From assembly GCF_000177075.1 (NCBI RefSeq), contig NZ_ADEG01000016.1, forward strand, positions 1-64,000: DNA of 64,000 bases, read 5' to 3'. Source of the DNA: Hoylesella buccalis ATCC 35310. GTDB lineage: Bacteria; Bacteroidota; Bacteroidia; Bacteroidales; Bacteroidaceae. Positions 44,265-53,840 of the stretch are shown here, piece by piece; the stretch's first letter is position 1; each line of letters opens with the position of its first letter. The position numbers and the translations under genes were made by a program. The notes below the pieces were generated by a model that was not told the origin of the DNA, made no database searches, and worked only from the letters and a program-made list of their open reading frames with translations.

Positions 44265-45371
44265 TTATAGCGGATTCCACCCCTGAGCCCGTAGTGTAAA
44301 TTCTTGATTGTCACGTGTGATTAGTTGGGCACCCAATGATTCTTTGGTAATATGTCCAATCATTCGCACGCCTTCTATCTGCTGTATCTTTTCATGATCG
44401 GGGATGGGAACAGTGAAAAGCAGTTCGTAGTCTTCGCCGCCATTCAACGCACAAGTCGTGACATTCATGTTCAACTCTTCTGCCATGACGGCTGTTTGGT
44501 AGTCAATTGGCAGGTTCTTCTCATAAATTCTACATCCGCATTTGCTTTGTTTGCATATATGGAGCAGTTCACTGCTCAATCCATCGGAGATGTCAATCAT
44601 GGCAGTAGGGTGGATGTTAGCTGTCTGGAGCTTTTCAATGATGTCCCCTCTTGCTTCTGTTTGCAGTTGTCTTTGCAGCAGATACTCCTTCCCAGCAAAG
44701 TCTGGTTGGAAGTTACCAAGCTCGCTAAGTTTCTTCTTTAGGTGTTCTACAAGTTGATTGTCTTGTTCCTTTTGCGCTGCTTTAAGCTTCTTGTTGAGTT
44801 CATCTACCTGCTGGTAATATACATCTTTCTCACGTTCTAACAGCATCAGTCCCATGTAGGCTGCACCCAAATCGCCGCTGACGCAAATCAAGTCAGTGTC
44901 TTTAGCACCACTGCGATAGACGATGTCTTCCTTTTTTGCTTCCCCAATACAGGTAATGCTGATGGCAATACCCGTGCGAGAGGATGTCGTGTCACCTCCC
45001 ACAATGTCCACATGCCATTTGTTGCATGCCATTTGTAGGCCGCTATAAAAAGCCTCCATGTCTTCAACTTTAAACCTTTTGTCAATGGCAAGGCTCACCA
45101 ACAACTGCTTTGGTGTTCCATTCATGGCAAATATATCGCTGATATTCACCATGGCTGACTTGTAGCCAAGATGTTGCATGTCGATGTAGGTGAGGTCAAA
45201 ATGAACACCTTCCATCAGCATGTCGGTGGTCATCAGTACTTCCTTATCGGGATAGTGCATCACGGCGCAATCGTCACCAATACCAAGTTTTGTTGATTGG
45301 TTCTGTATTTGGATGTCTTTTGTGAGGTGATCTATGAGTTTGAATTCACCCAGTTTTGAAATGTCTGTCAT
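44265..45371 (-). CDS. thiL: Thiamine-monophosphate kinase
   Basis: 368 residues. It phosphorylates thiamine monophosphate to the diphosphate coenzyme. LGIGDDCAVM, TTDMLMEGVHF, VNISDIFAMNG, GGDTTSS and the C-terminal MIDISDGLSSEL and LNGGEDYELLFT motifs fit the family. It is longer than usual because of a charged coiled-coil insert of about 40 residues in the middle (VDELNKKLKAAQKEQDNQLV). It follows purine nucleoside phosphorylase on the same strand after about 135 bases. Confidence 0.94.
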   Translation of the reverse strand: MTDISKLGEFKLIDHLTKDIQIQNQSTKLGIGDDCAVMHYPDKEVLMTTDMLMEGVHFDLTYIDMQHLGYKSAMVNISDIFAMNGTPKQLLVSLAIDKRFKVEDMEAFYSGLQMACNKWHVDIVGGDTTSSRTGIAISITCIGEAKKEDIVYRSGAKDTDLICVSGDLGAAYMGLMLLEREKDVYYQQVDELNKKLKAAQKEQDNQLVEHLKKKLSELGNFQPDFAGKEYLLQRQLQTEARGDIIEKLQTANIHPTAMIDISDGLSSELLHICKQSKCGCRIYEKNLPIDYQTAVMAEELNMNVTTCALNGGEDYELLFTVPIPDHEKIQQIEGVRMIGHITKESLGAQLITRDNQEFTLRAQGWNPL

Positions 45372-45506
45372 TCGCTTGAGTAGTAATTTGCTGTAAAGTC
45401 TATAGATTACAAGGTGAGTTGACAGGAGTATCCAATCACTTTTATAGAAATGTGAGCGGGTGGATGTAACTTGTCAACTCACTCATCAGCTTACGGTGAG
45501 CATGTG

Positions 45507-46316
45507 TTAACTTCTCTTGATGATTTCGCTCATGATTTCAGTCATCAGCGGCTGAGCCTTGTTAGCAGCAGCCTGAACCTCTTCATGAGAAACTTCGACG
45601 GGTTGTCCCTCAATGCCTAAATCTGTTATGATGCTCATTCCAAACACCTTGATGCCACAGTGACGAGCCACGATAACTTCGGGTACGGTGCTCATTCCAA
45701 CAGCGTCACCCCCTAAACGATGATACATCCTGTATTCTGCAGGTGTTTCAAAAGTCGGTCCCTGTACGCCAACGTAGACACCATGAACCACTCTGATACC
45801 TTTTTCTTTGGCAATTTTGTCAGCCAGTGTTCTTAGTTGTCCGTCATAAGCCTCATGCATGTCAGGGAATCTTGGACCTGTTGGGAAGTTCTTACCATGA
45901 AGTGGATGCTCAGGGAAGAAGTTGATATGATCGTCGATGATCATCAAATCTCCAATTTTAAAGTCGGGATTCATTCCTCCCGAGGCATTGGAAACAAACA
46001 ATATTTCAATGCCCAGCTCGTACATGATGCGCTCTGGGAAGGTTACTTCTTTCATGTCATAACCTTCATAATAGTGGAATCGGCCTTGCATAGCCATGAT
46101 GTCCTTGCCGCCCAGCTTGCCAAAAATAAGCTTGCCAGAATGACCTTCCACCGTGGACAGGGGGAAGTTTGGAATGTCAGTATAGGCGAATTCGTAACTA
46201 TCTGTTATCTCTGAAGCTAATTGTCCTAGTCCGGTTCCCAGGATGATTGCTGTCTTTGGACTTGTTGTCATCCTTTCTTTCAACCAGGATGCTGTTTCTT
46301 GAATTTTTTCGTACAT
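45507..46316 (-). CDS. Purine nucleoside phosphorylase
   Basis: About 269 residues from MYEKIQETAS. Phosphate-binding ILGTGLGQLA, MAMQGRFHYYEGYDM, SNASGGMNPDFKIGDLM and GPTFETPAEYRM, then GGDAVGMSTVPE mark the trimeric PNP family, which cleaves inosine and guanosine with phosphate for salvage. The frame is open 11 codons further upstream. Either start lies inside the lpxK coding region; the overlap is about 119 bases with the start chosen. Confidence 0.93.
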   Translation of the reverse strand: MYEKIQETASWLKERMTTSPKTAIILGTGLGQLASEITDSYEFAYTDIPNFPLSTVEGHSGKLIFGKLGGKDIMAMQGRFHYYEGYDMKEVTFPERIMYELGIEILFVSNASGGMNPDFKIGDLMIIDDHINFFPEHPLHGKNFPTGPRFPDMHEAYDGQLRTLADKIAKEKGIRVVHGVYVGVQGPTFETPAEYRMYHRLGGDAVGMSTVPEVIVARHCGIKVFGMSIITDLGIEGQPVEVSHEEVQAAANKAQPLMTEIMSEIIKRS

Positions 46317-47376
46317 AACTAATGATTTTATGATTGAATGTTTCTTCATCGTTTTGAAGAAAACTTATTTGTATCGGTAATGAATAAATGGCATTCTTGA
46401 CTTGGTCAGAAAGGCCGTCTACAGCGATCAGTCGCGTGGCATCTTTTTCGGTTGTGATGACAATTTTAGGTGAAGAGATTGTTTCAAATTGTGCATTTAG
46501 TTTGTCTATGTCTTTCCTTGTGAACAGGTGGTGGTCAGCAAATTTTAATGGATGAATTTGCTGACAATGGTGTTTCAGGTCTTCATACATTTGCTTGGGC
46601 GAAGCGATGCCCGTCACCAAGAGCACGTTTGTCTTCTTAATGGTATGGAGAGAGCGAGTTTCGCCTCCGAATATTGGTTGCAAACTACCATATTTAATCG
46701 TCGTGAAGAACAGTGATTGAAAAGGGTAGAGGTCCAGGTTTTTGGTCAAAACCCGAAACTCCATTGGCTTTAAGTCCTTAGGACATTTAGTCACGATAAC
46801 CATATCTGCACGGTTTTTCCCACTCAATGGTTCACGTAGACGACCGGCTGGCAACAGTTGGTCGTTCATGATGAATCGATGATAGTCTACCAGCAAGATG
46901 TTGATGCCTGGCTTTACATAGCGATGTTGGAAGGCATCGTCGAGGATGATTACATCAACATCTTTCGTTTCTGCATCAGATGCCAGGTTCTCAATGCCCC
47001 TCCTTCTGTTCTCATCCACAGCAATGAAGATGTTAGGGAATTTGGATTTCATCTGGAACGGCTCATCCCCAATTGCCTGCATGGTTGAATCTTCGTGCGC
47101 CAGTACATAGCCTTTACTTTTTCGTTTATATCCCCTGGACAGCACACCCACTTTCATCCTGTCACCAAGGAGGCGTACCAGGTATTCAACATGCGGTGTT
47201 TTTCCCGTTCCACCCACAGTCATGTTTCCAACGGAGATGATGGGAATATCGTATGTCTGTTCTTTCAGGATGCCCATTTCAAACATTTGATTGCGCAACC
47301 TTACACCAATTCCATACAGCCAACTCAGTGGCAGCAGCCATTCGTTAATCTTTATATAATCTCCTTCTGTCCTCAT
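46198..47376 (-). CDS. lpxK: Tetraacyldisaccharide 4'-kinase
   Basis: 392 residues. It phosphorylates lipid A disaccharide at the 4' position on the inner membrane. The P-loop region VGNMTVGGTGKTPHVEYLVR, then LSRGYKRKSKGY, VIILDDAFQHRYVK and VTGIASPKQMYEDL fit the family. An N-terminal hydrophobic segment would anchor it. The C terminus carries about 30 extra, mostly hydrophilic residues that overlap the start of the PNP gene. The sppA-lpxK-PNP-thiL order is a familiar Bacteroidetes cluster. Confidence 0.94.
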   Translation of the reverse strand: MRTEGDYIKINEWLLPLSWLYGIGVRLRNQMFEMGILKEQTYDIPIISVGNMTVGGTGKTPHVEYLVRLLGDRMKVGVLSRGYKRKSKGYVLAHEDSTMQAIGDEPFQMKSKFPNIFIAVDENRRRGIENLASDAETKDVDVIILDDAFQHRYVKPGINILLVDYHRFIMNDQLLPAGRLREPLSGKNRADMVIVTKCPKDLKPMEFRVLTKNLDLYPFQSLFFTTIKYGSLQPIFGGETRSLHTIKKTNVLLVTGIASPKQMYEDLKHHCQQIHPLKFADHHLFTRKDIDKLNAQFETISSPKIVITTEKDATRLIAVDGLSDQVKNAIYSLPIQISFLQNDEETFNHKIISYVRKNSRNSILVERKDDNKSKDSNHPGNRTRTISFRDNR

Positions 47377-47468
47377 TCATTACATTGAGTCTTACTCATG
47401 CAAATCGGCATCATGTATGATAGCCGCTGTTTCGATGCGAGTTAAGACCGTGGTTTTGATGTTCTTGA

Positions 47469-49238
47469 TTATCTGATGTTCAGATAAAAAGGTATACGAG
47501 CTTGAATCATATTTTGCTGATTCATTGTCTTGAGCAACATGAAAGGCTCATAATATTCGTCTAATGTGGCTCGTAATTGCTCGTCAAGATAGTTGCCGCC
47601 GCTCATGGCACCCGTCAATTGATCCATCCAACTTGCCTTTGCAGGATAGTCTTGCGTGTAAAACTCATCGAGTTTAGCCAGCTTTGCAGCTTTTTCAACC
47701 GCTTTATCCAGACCACCTAATTCGTCTACCAGTTTGATTTTCAAAGCATCTCGTCCTACGAAGACGTGCCCTTGAGCGATAGCCTCAACTTGATTGACAG
47801 ACAATTTGCGTCCGTCAGCCACGCGTTGGCGGAAGAGAGCGTACCCTCTATCAATATATCTTGCGAGGTAACCGATTTCTTCTGCGTTCAGTGGTCGTGC
47901 TGACGAGCCAAACGTAGAATTCTTATTGGTCTTCACTTCATCAAATTTGATTCCCAATTTCTGTGTAAGCAACTGACTCATATCTGGTATCATGGCAAAA
48001 ATACCGATGCTGCCCGTAAGTGTGGTAGGCTGCGCTACAATCCAATTGGCATTGCAACCCATGTAATATCCGCCTGATGCAGCCATATCACCCATCGAAA
48101 CCACTACGGGTTTCTTCTTCTTCAGTTGCTCAACCTGATTCCACATCTGCTCTGAAGCGTATGCACTTCCGCCGCCTGAGTTGATTCTAAGAACAACAGC
48201 TTTCACGTCATCATCTTCCGCCAAAGCCTCCAAATCCTTGCAAACTTCCGAACCTACAATCATGTGTTCTGCACCAAACATGCTGCCAGTCACCGGATTG
48301 TCGACGATAGAGCCGTATGCATAATACACTGCAACCTGTTTTCCTTCGGTTTCTTCCTTGACACTACGCATGTCAGTGACGCCCACTTGGTTGACAGGAT
48401 CATCCTTGTCGAGTCCAAACATCTTCTTAACTTCGTCCTTCACCTGGTTGGTATAAAGCAAGCCATCTACCAATTTGGCATCTACATAGTCCTTTGGATT
48501 GCTGAAGGTTATCAAGCTGTCAGCATATTGGTTCAACTTATCCACGTTGATTTTCCTGCTGTCACTCACCGCCTTGAGCACGTCTGACCAAATACCGTCG
48601 ATGTAAGCCTGCGTTTGCTCACGACTGGGATCGCTCATCTTGTCGGCGATGTACATTTCAGTGGCACTCTTGTATTTTCCAACTTTGACGACTTGATACT
48701 GTATACCGACTTTTTTCAGCAAATCTTTCACAAACATCGGTTGAGCGCCAATGCCGTGCCAATCAATCATGCCTTGTGGATTCAGGAAAACCTTGTCAGC
48801 CACAGAGGCCAGATAGTAGTTGCCCTGAGTGTAGTTGTCACCGTAAGCAATGATTTTTTTGCCGCTTTTTTTGAAGTCTAAGAGTGCATTTCTTATCTCT
48901 TGTCTACTGGCATAATTAGCCAAAAATATACCCGACTCTATATAGATTCCTTTGATTCTGTCATTATTTTTTGCTTTTTTGATGGCAGAAAGAATATCGT
49001 CAAGCCCTGCGGAACCAAGTTCGTTTCCGGTGAGCATTCCCCAAACATTATCACTACCTTGTTCAGCCAAACTACCTGAAAGATTTAAAACAAGAATTGA
49101 GTTTTTGCTTACATTTTGAGTAGCTTGCGCAGATGATATCAAACCTACTATACTCATCGTGCCAAAAATCACCACAATCAGTCCAAAAACGATCAGTCCT
49201 ACGACTGTTGCTCCAACATATTTGAAAAAATCTTTCAT
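47469..49238 (-). CDS. sppA: Signal peptide peptidase SppA, 67K type
   Basis: About 589 residues with an N-terminal membrane anchor (FFKYVGATVVGLIVFGLIVV). Two ClpP-like halves are visible; the C-terminal half has the serine motif RINSGGGSAYASEQ and the N-terminal half supplies the lysine region in GDNYTQGNYYLASVADKV. It degrades cleaved signal peptides in the membrane. The start at 49238 is chosen because a -7 box lies at 49265-49272 (minus strand), overlapping the upstream extension of the frame. Confidence 0.93.
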   Translation of the reverse strand: MKDFFKYVGATVVGLIVFGLIVVIFGTMSIVGLISSAQATQNVSKNSILVLNLSGSLAEQGSDNVWGMLTGNELGSAGLDDILSAIKKAKNNDRIKGIYIESGIFLANYASRQEIRNALLDFKKSGKKIIAYGDNYTQGNYYLASVADKVFLNPQGMIDWHGIGAQPMFVKDLLKKVGIQYQVVKVGKYKSATEMYIADKMSDPSREQTQAYIDGIWSDVLKAVSDSRKINVDKLNQYADSLITFSNPKDYVDAKLVDGLLYTNQVKDEVKKMFGLDKDDPVNQVGVTDMRSVKEETEGKQVAVYYAYGSIVDNPVTGSMFGAEHMIVGSEVCKDLEALAEDDDVKAVVLRINSGGGSAYASEQMWNQVEQLKKKKPVVVSMGDMAASGGYYMGCNANWIVAQPTTLTGSIGIFAMIPDMSQLLTQKLGIKFDEVKTNKNSTFGSSARPLNAEEIGYLARYIDRGYALFRQRVADGRKLSVNQVEAIAQGHVFVGRDALKIKLVDELGGLDKAVEKAAKLAKLDEFYTQDYPAKASWMDQLTGAMSGGNYLDEQLRATLDEYYEPFMLLKTMNQQNMIQARIPFYLNIR

Positions 49239-49264
49239 AGAGATAAAGTTTTGATTACTGAATG

Positions 49265-49334
49265 CAAATATACTTAATTTTATCCATAATGTCATGAAAT
49301 ACTTCGTTTTTTTAAGTAATCTGTCATATATTTG
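49265..49334. promoter_or_regulatory. Divergent -7 boxes for sppA and the short-chain dehydrogenase
   Basis: CAAATATA at 49265-49272 is TATATTTG on the minus strand (sppA). TATATTTG at 49327-49334 on the plus strand ends 5 bases before the ATG at 49340, implying a leaderless or nearly leaderless mRNA. Confidence 0.6.
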
Positions 49335-49339
49335 TCATC

Positions 49340-50107
49340 ATGAACAAAGTAATTATCATGGGAGCCTCATCAGGAATGGGGAAAGAACTGGCACAACTCT
49401 TTTATGATGCCGGTTGGACTGTCGGGATAGCGGCCCGACGTATCGACTGTTTGAACAAGTGGAGAGAAGAAAATCTTATTCGGAACTTCCCCGCAAGCAA
49501 TGGCTCGCAAGCGCGCACTTCAACCATTCATACAGCCCAAATTGATGTATGTAGCGATGGTGCACCCGCCCAGTTGCTTGATTTAATTGAGCGCATGGGT
49601 GGGGTAGACTTGTATTTACACGTGTCAGGTGTTGGAAAAATCAACCAAGAGCTTCAGGAAGATATAGAGCTGAACACGGTAAACACCAATGGCATGGGGT
49701 TCGTCAGGATGGTGGGAACAGCCTACAGATATATGGCAGTGCATGGGGGAGGGCACATTGCTGTGATATCATCCATTGCTGGAACCAAAGGATTGGGGCC
49801 GGCACCGGCATACAGTGCAACCAAATCCATGCAAAACATTTACATTCAGTCACTTGAGCAATTGGCCAATTCTCGTAAACTCAACATCAAATTTACGGAT
49901 CTTAGGCCAGGTTTTGTAGACACTCCTTTGCTCAATGGCGGCTCGTATCCCATGTTGATGAATCAGAAAACAGTTGCCGCCAAGATGTTTCATGCCATCA
50001 TGCGTCATGAACATGTACGCGTCATCGATTGGCGGTGGTCTGTTTTGGTTGCCTTATGGAAGTTGGTACCCAATTGGATTTGGAGGAGAATACCACTGAA
50101 AAGATGA
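49340..50107 (+). CDS. Short-chain dehydrogenase/reductase
   Basis: 255 residues. The cofactor motif VIIMGASSGMGKELAQLF (TGxxxGxG type) starts at residue 4, the catalytic serine is in AVISSIAGTKG and the YxxxK motif is in AYSATKSMQN. It is an NAD(P)-dependent oxidoreductase of unknown substrate. The Rossmann strand begins right at the N terminus, so no later start is possible; combined with the -7 box just upstream this indicates leaderless translation. It is convergent with the transglutaminase-like gene. Confidence 0.88.
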   Translation: MNKVIIMGASSGMGKELAQLFYDAGWTVGIAARRIDCLNKWREENLIRNFPASNGSQARTSTIHTAQIDVCSDGAPAQLLDLIERMGGVDLYLHVSGVGKINQELQEDIELNTVNTNGMGFVRMVGTAYRYMAVHGGGHIAVISSIAGTKGLGPAPAYSATKSMQNIYIQSLEQLANSRKLNIKFTDLRPGFVDTPLLNGGSYPMLMNQKTVAAKMFHAIMRHEHVRVIDWRWSVLVALWKLVPNWIWRRIPLKR

Positions 50108-50201
50108 TGAAAAATGAAGTGTCTAAGGTATGTCCGAAACAGTCTGTTGGGCCATTGTTGGTTTCCTTAGAAAACTGCTTGACACACATGACGTTACAAT
50201 C

Positions 50202-50283
50202 TCATTGAGTTAATCGCGCAAAGTCAATGAGTTTGGCCTCCAAAGTCATTGACTTTGCCCTCCAATATCAATGACTTTAAAAC
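50202..50283. repeat. Interspersed 22-bp-type repeat cluster, copy 3
   Basis: Four imperfect units: CTCATTGAGTTAATCGCGCA, TCAATGAGTTTGGCCTCCAA, TCATTGACTTTGCCCTCCAA and TCAATGACTTTAAAACG. The middle two pair as a hairpin (50223-50253, 13 of 14 positions). It lies in a 300-base gap between convergent genes; no gene is seen there. Confidence 0.7.
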
Positions 50284-50410
50284 GAAATAGATAACAGATT
50301 GAATATCATTTGTTTACAACATTCGTTCAGTCGGGTTCTCATATTTGATAAAGCGGCAGTGTTAGCTCTCATCTGAAGCGTGTCTCTCACATCTTTATAT
50401 AATGCCGTGA

Positions 50411-53005
50411 TTACAATTTGTTCAGCGTGTTATACAGTTGTTCCCCAAGTCCAATAGTATATCCTTGAGATGCAAATACCACTCGGTTAAATGTGTCGGC
50501 TATGATGAAGATGGGTAACTGTCGAGCATCTTGTAGCTTCATTTGTGCCACGATTTGCTTCTTGATAGCACCATCTTTGTCTACACCATAAATAGTCTTG
50601 TTGGGTAGCTCTCCGAAGTCACTTGACTTGAACTTCTTGGCTTCCGCTTCTGACTCGAACAAAAGTACAAAAGGTCTGCCCAAACGGTCAAATTCGTCTT
50701 TCAGCTTGGCAATGTCGCGCAGGGTGTGGTTGGTGGGTTCTTGTCCCACATCGATAAGGCCCAACACAAAATATCCTCTCCCTGTTTGCGACAGGATGCT
50801 AACCTCTTGGGCATCTTTCACAAACTTCGACTCGCTGTCAAAGTTGCCAATCACGCTAATCTCTGTTTTGGAGGTGCGAAGTGTCAAGTCGAGCGTTGTC
50901 GTTTGTCCTTCTTTGATATTGAATATCTGATGGCTCTCTTTCACATTTCCGCTGGCCATGCGAGTGCCGGTGACCAGAAAATAGGTTCCTGCATCCAGGC
51001 TCGTTCCATCCTTGAAGGTATTCTTCCAGCTTGTTCCGCCGCCCATGTCAACCTGACCTTCATCAAAGTTTAGCAAAACTGGAATGCCATTTTCTATTTT
51101 ACTGATGCTGAAATGGTTATAATACTTAGGGTCATCCAGATATTTGGATGGCAAATAGCTTAAAACCAGCTTTCCTTTTGGAGCTGTTTTCTGTTTTTCT
51201 GTTTCAAAATTAACATCCATCCATTGGTCATTTAGGCGATATTGAACTTTAGAAGTAACCACGTCCTTGCGTGCTTCGATACCAATACTGCGGGCCAAGT
51301 CGACAAAGAAAATATCTCTTGAGCGAGCATCTGTAAACCTTGATTTCCACACGCCGATGGGCGTTTGTGCAATTCTTAAGGCCTCGTTATCTGGGTTGAT
51401 GCGTATGTTTTTTTGAATCCATTCAACAAGCAATGCCGGATTTTGCTGAAACTTTTTGGTTGTTGCAGGGTCAAAGGCGTTTTGTAATTGTTGTTTGAAG
51501 GGTAGGATGATCATTTCGTTCTCAACTCTCGGACTCAATTGGTTGCTCTTCGCCAAGAGATGATCTTCGAGAATGTCCATGGAGATATCACGCAAATCTT
51601 TGTCACTCAATGTCTTCAAGAGCGATAGCGCTCTTTCTTCTTTCTCTGGGTACTTGTCATAAAAGTTCTTGATGACCCGCCAGTTGCCTCGCGCTTTCAC
51701 TAACAATTGTGACAACTCACTCTCATCTACAGCCTGATAGAAATTTGATTCGTAAGCTTTTCTGATGCTGTCTTCTTGCGCAAATCTAAGTTTATTCTTT
51801 GCATTCATTTCCTCTGTCACTTGTGGTATTCGTGCTTTCTCTGGCGGAGGAACAATGTCAAGAGAGTCCAACGGGTGCATTTTTGTAGCCAGATCTGTCT
51901 TCTGCGATCGGTTGAGACGAATGGTTACTTGTTGATCTTTGCCGAACGAGGCCTTGGAAAATCCGTAATATCCATCTTTTGATGCCCAAACCAGCAGATC
52001 GCCTTTGCCGGCTGTGAGGAACGTCTTGCCCTGTTGATCCGTAAATTTCCTTACCGCGGTATAAAATTCAGCATAGTTGTATATCTTGAAATCTACCTGT
52101 GCGTGATTGACGGGTTTACCATTTTGGTCCACAACGGTAAAGTCTACCCGTGCGGTTTCGGCATAATGGTCAATCAAATTGATTTCCGTAAAATTGGAAG
52201 TGCGTAGAACAATCTCTTCAGGTCCGTCATAATGCCCGAAAACCCGTGTGTGCATGAGCATGGCTCTCGATGCTGGCGCGTTGAACCAGCCAAGGTTCAG
52301 TACCGGTTCGGGTTCGCAGGCACCCAGGAAATACCACTTGCCGTCTGCCCAAGCCTCTACCCATGCATGATTGTCGTCAGTGTGGGCCCAACGTGGGGTG
52401 TATACTTGTCGGGCCGGAATGCCCACAGCCCTGAGCGCAGCAACGGTAAAAGTACTCTCTTCTCCGCAACGTCCCTGTGCGTTCTTCATGCAGGCTAACG
52501 GAGACAACGTACGAGCATCGGATGGGGTATAGGTGACATGTTCGTGGCACCAATGGTTCACTTCCAGGATTGCTTCTTGCATACTCATGCCTTGAATGCG
52601 GTCTTTCAGCATGTCATGAAAAACCTTTCTGGCATCGTCAAGGTTTTCGTTGTTAACACGTAGCGGCACGACAAAATGGCGAAACAACAGCTGTGGCACC
52701 TTTGTTCCCCAGGGCATGGCTTGTTGCGTGGTAAAAGTACTTCGGATATTCTCTAAGTAAAAACGAGTAGGGTAGTCAGTGATATCAGCTACAGGCATGT
52801 AAGCATACAGAAAATGCAAGGCATCCAGTTCGTCATCTGTCAACTTTAACCCATTGATGTCAAAGAATTTAGGTCCTATTCGTTTCATTCTTTCATTAAA
52901 AGCTTGAAGGACCTCTTGGCGTTGTTGGTTGTCTTTGAAAATTAAAGATGCTTGGCTAAGTTGGAAACACAATAGCATCAATAGGATTAGGCTTGCTTTT
53001 TTCAT
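50411..53005 (-). CDS. Secreted transglutaminase-like protein
   Basis: 864 residues with a signal peptide (KKASLILLMLLCFQLSQA). The transglutaminase core has Cys180 in NAQGRCGEEST and His213 in DDNHAWVEAW; the third position is Glu in the sequence GACEPEP rather than the usual Asp. A peptidase-regulatory-like beta domain (about 285-365) and a C-terminal thioredoxin-like region (from about 790) follow. It is probably periplasmic and acts on proteins or cell-wall peptides, as peptidase or cross-linker. It follows cutC by 12 bases. Confidence 0.82.
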   Translation of the reverse strand: MKKASLILLMLLCFQLSQASLIFKDNQQRQEVLQAFNERMKRIGPKFFDINGLKLTDDELDALHFLYAYMPVADITDYPTRFYLENIRSTFTTQQAMPWGTKVPQLLFRHFVVPLRVNNENLDDARKVFHDMLKDRIQGMSMQEAILEVNHWCHEHVTYTPSDARTLSPLACMKNAQGRCGEESTFTVAALRAVGIPARQVYTPRWAHTDDNHAWVEAWADGKWYFLGACEPEPVLNLGWFNAPASRAMLMHTRVFGHYDGPEEIVLRTSNFTEINLIDHYAETARVDFTVVDQNGKPVNHAQVDFKIYNYAEFYTAVRKFTDQQGKTFLTAGKGDLLVWASKDGYYGFSKASFGKDQQVTIRLNRSQKTDLATKMHPLDSLDIVPPPEKARIPQVTEEMNAKNKLRFAQEDSIRKAYESNFYQAVDESELSQLLVKARGNWRVIKNFYDKYPEKEERALSLLKTLSDKDLRDISMDILEDHLLAKSNQLSPRVENEMIILPFKQQLQNAFDPATTKKFQQNPALLVEWIQKNIRINPDNEALRIAQTPIGVWKSRFTDARSRDIFFVDLARSIGIEARKDVVTSKVQYRLNDQWMDVNFETEKQKTAPKGKLVLSYLPSKYLDDPKYYNHFSISKIENGIPVLLNFDEGQVDMGGGTSWKNTFKDGTSLDAGTYFLVTGTRMASGNVKESHQIFNIKEGQTTTLDLTLRTSKTEISVIGNFDSESKFVKDAQEVSILSQTGRGYFVLGLIDVGQEPTNHTLRDIAKLKDEFDRLGRPFVLLFESEAEAKKFKSSDFGELPNKTIYGVDKDGAIKKQIVAQMKLQDARQLPIFIIADTFNRVVFASQGYTIGLGEQLYNTLNKL

Positions 53006-53017
53006 AGGTTGAATAGA

Positions 53018-53779
53018 TTATCTTGTTGAATGAAGAAGTGCTTGTATCGTGTTTCGCACACGCCTTTCTGTTGTTACCTCCGTGGTCATTTCATCTTGAC
53101 CTGCCATTCCCATGTAGACGGATGGGTTATGGTATTCCATCTGGCTGTAAACACTTTCTCTGGCAGAAAAATGGAATTCTTTGACAAGGGTACACTGGGC
53201 GATGTGTACGATGTTTGTTTCGTTGATGCCGCAACCAGCAAGGATGTTGATTCTTCCTTGTGCCCTGTGTTGCAATTGCTTTAACATTTCGATACCTTCT
53301 TCCGCAGTAGGCTGTTGTCCGGATGTAAGTATGCGGTCGAACCCAAGGTCTATCAGCTGTTCAAGAGCTTCGAAAGGATGCTTACATCGATCAAAGGCTC
53401 GGTGAAAGGTCGTAGACATGCCTTTGGCATGCGATAAAAGTAGCTGGTTGTTTTCTATGTCAATGCCACCATTTTTAGTCAGGCAACCGAACACAACGCC
53501 ATCTACTCCCAGTTGTTTACAGATGTCAATGTCTGCCAACATACACTTGATTTCAAGCGATGAGTATAGGAAATCACCTCCACGTGGCCTGATGATCACA
53601 TGCAGACGCGTTTTGTCAAGGTGTTCTCTGGCCATCTTGATGTCACCATAAGAAGGCGTTGTGCCACCTTCTGGAATGCCGGCGCACAGTTCAACACGGT
53701 TTGCACCACCAGCCTGAGCAGCCAAGCAGCTCTCAACACTGTTTGCGCATATCTCGAATTGATAATCGTTTTCGCTCAT
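53018..53779 (-). CDS. cutC: CutC family protein
   Basis: About 253 residues. Starting from MSENDYQFEICANSVESCLA, the TIM-barrel motifs AGGANRVELCAGIPEGGTTPS, HVIIRPRGGDFLYS, TFHRAFDR and DRILTSGQQPTA are conserved. Described as a copper homeostasis protein, though its biochemical role is uncertain. A longer frame begins 20 codons upstream without conserved sequence. It is in a row with rpiB and tkt. Confidence 0.9.
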   Translation of the reverse strand: MSENDYQFEICANSVESCLAAQAGGANRVELCAGIPEGGTTPSYGDIKMAREHLDKTRLHVIIRPRGGDFLYSSLEIKCMLADIDICKQLGVDGVVFGCLTKNGGIDIENNQLLLSHAKGMSTTFHRAFDRCKHPFEALEQLIDLGFDRILTSGQQPTAEEGIEMLKQLQHRAQGRINILAGCGINETNIVHIAQCTLVKEFHFSARESVYSQMEYHNPSVYMGMAGQDEMTTEVTTERRVRNTIQALLHSTR

Positions 53780-53840
53780 CAGGATGTAGATAGAAATAAA
53801 AACATCAAGAGAACCAAGGCGGGCTCTCCTGATGTTCATG

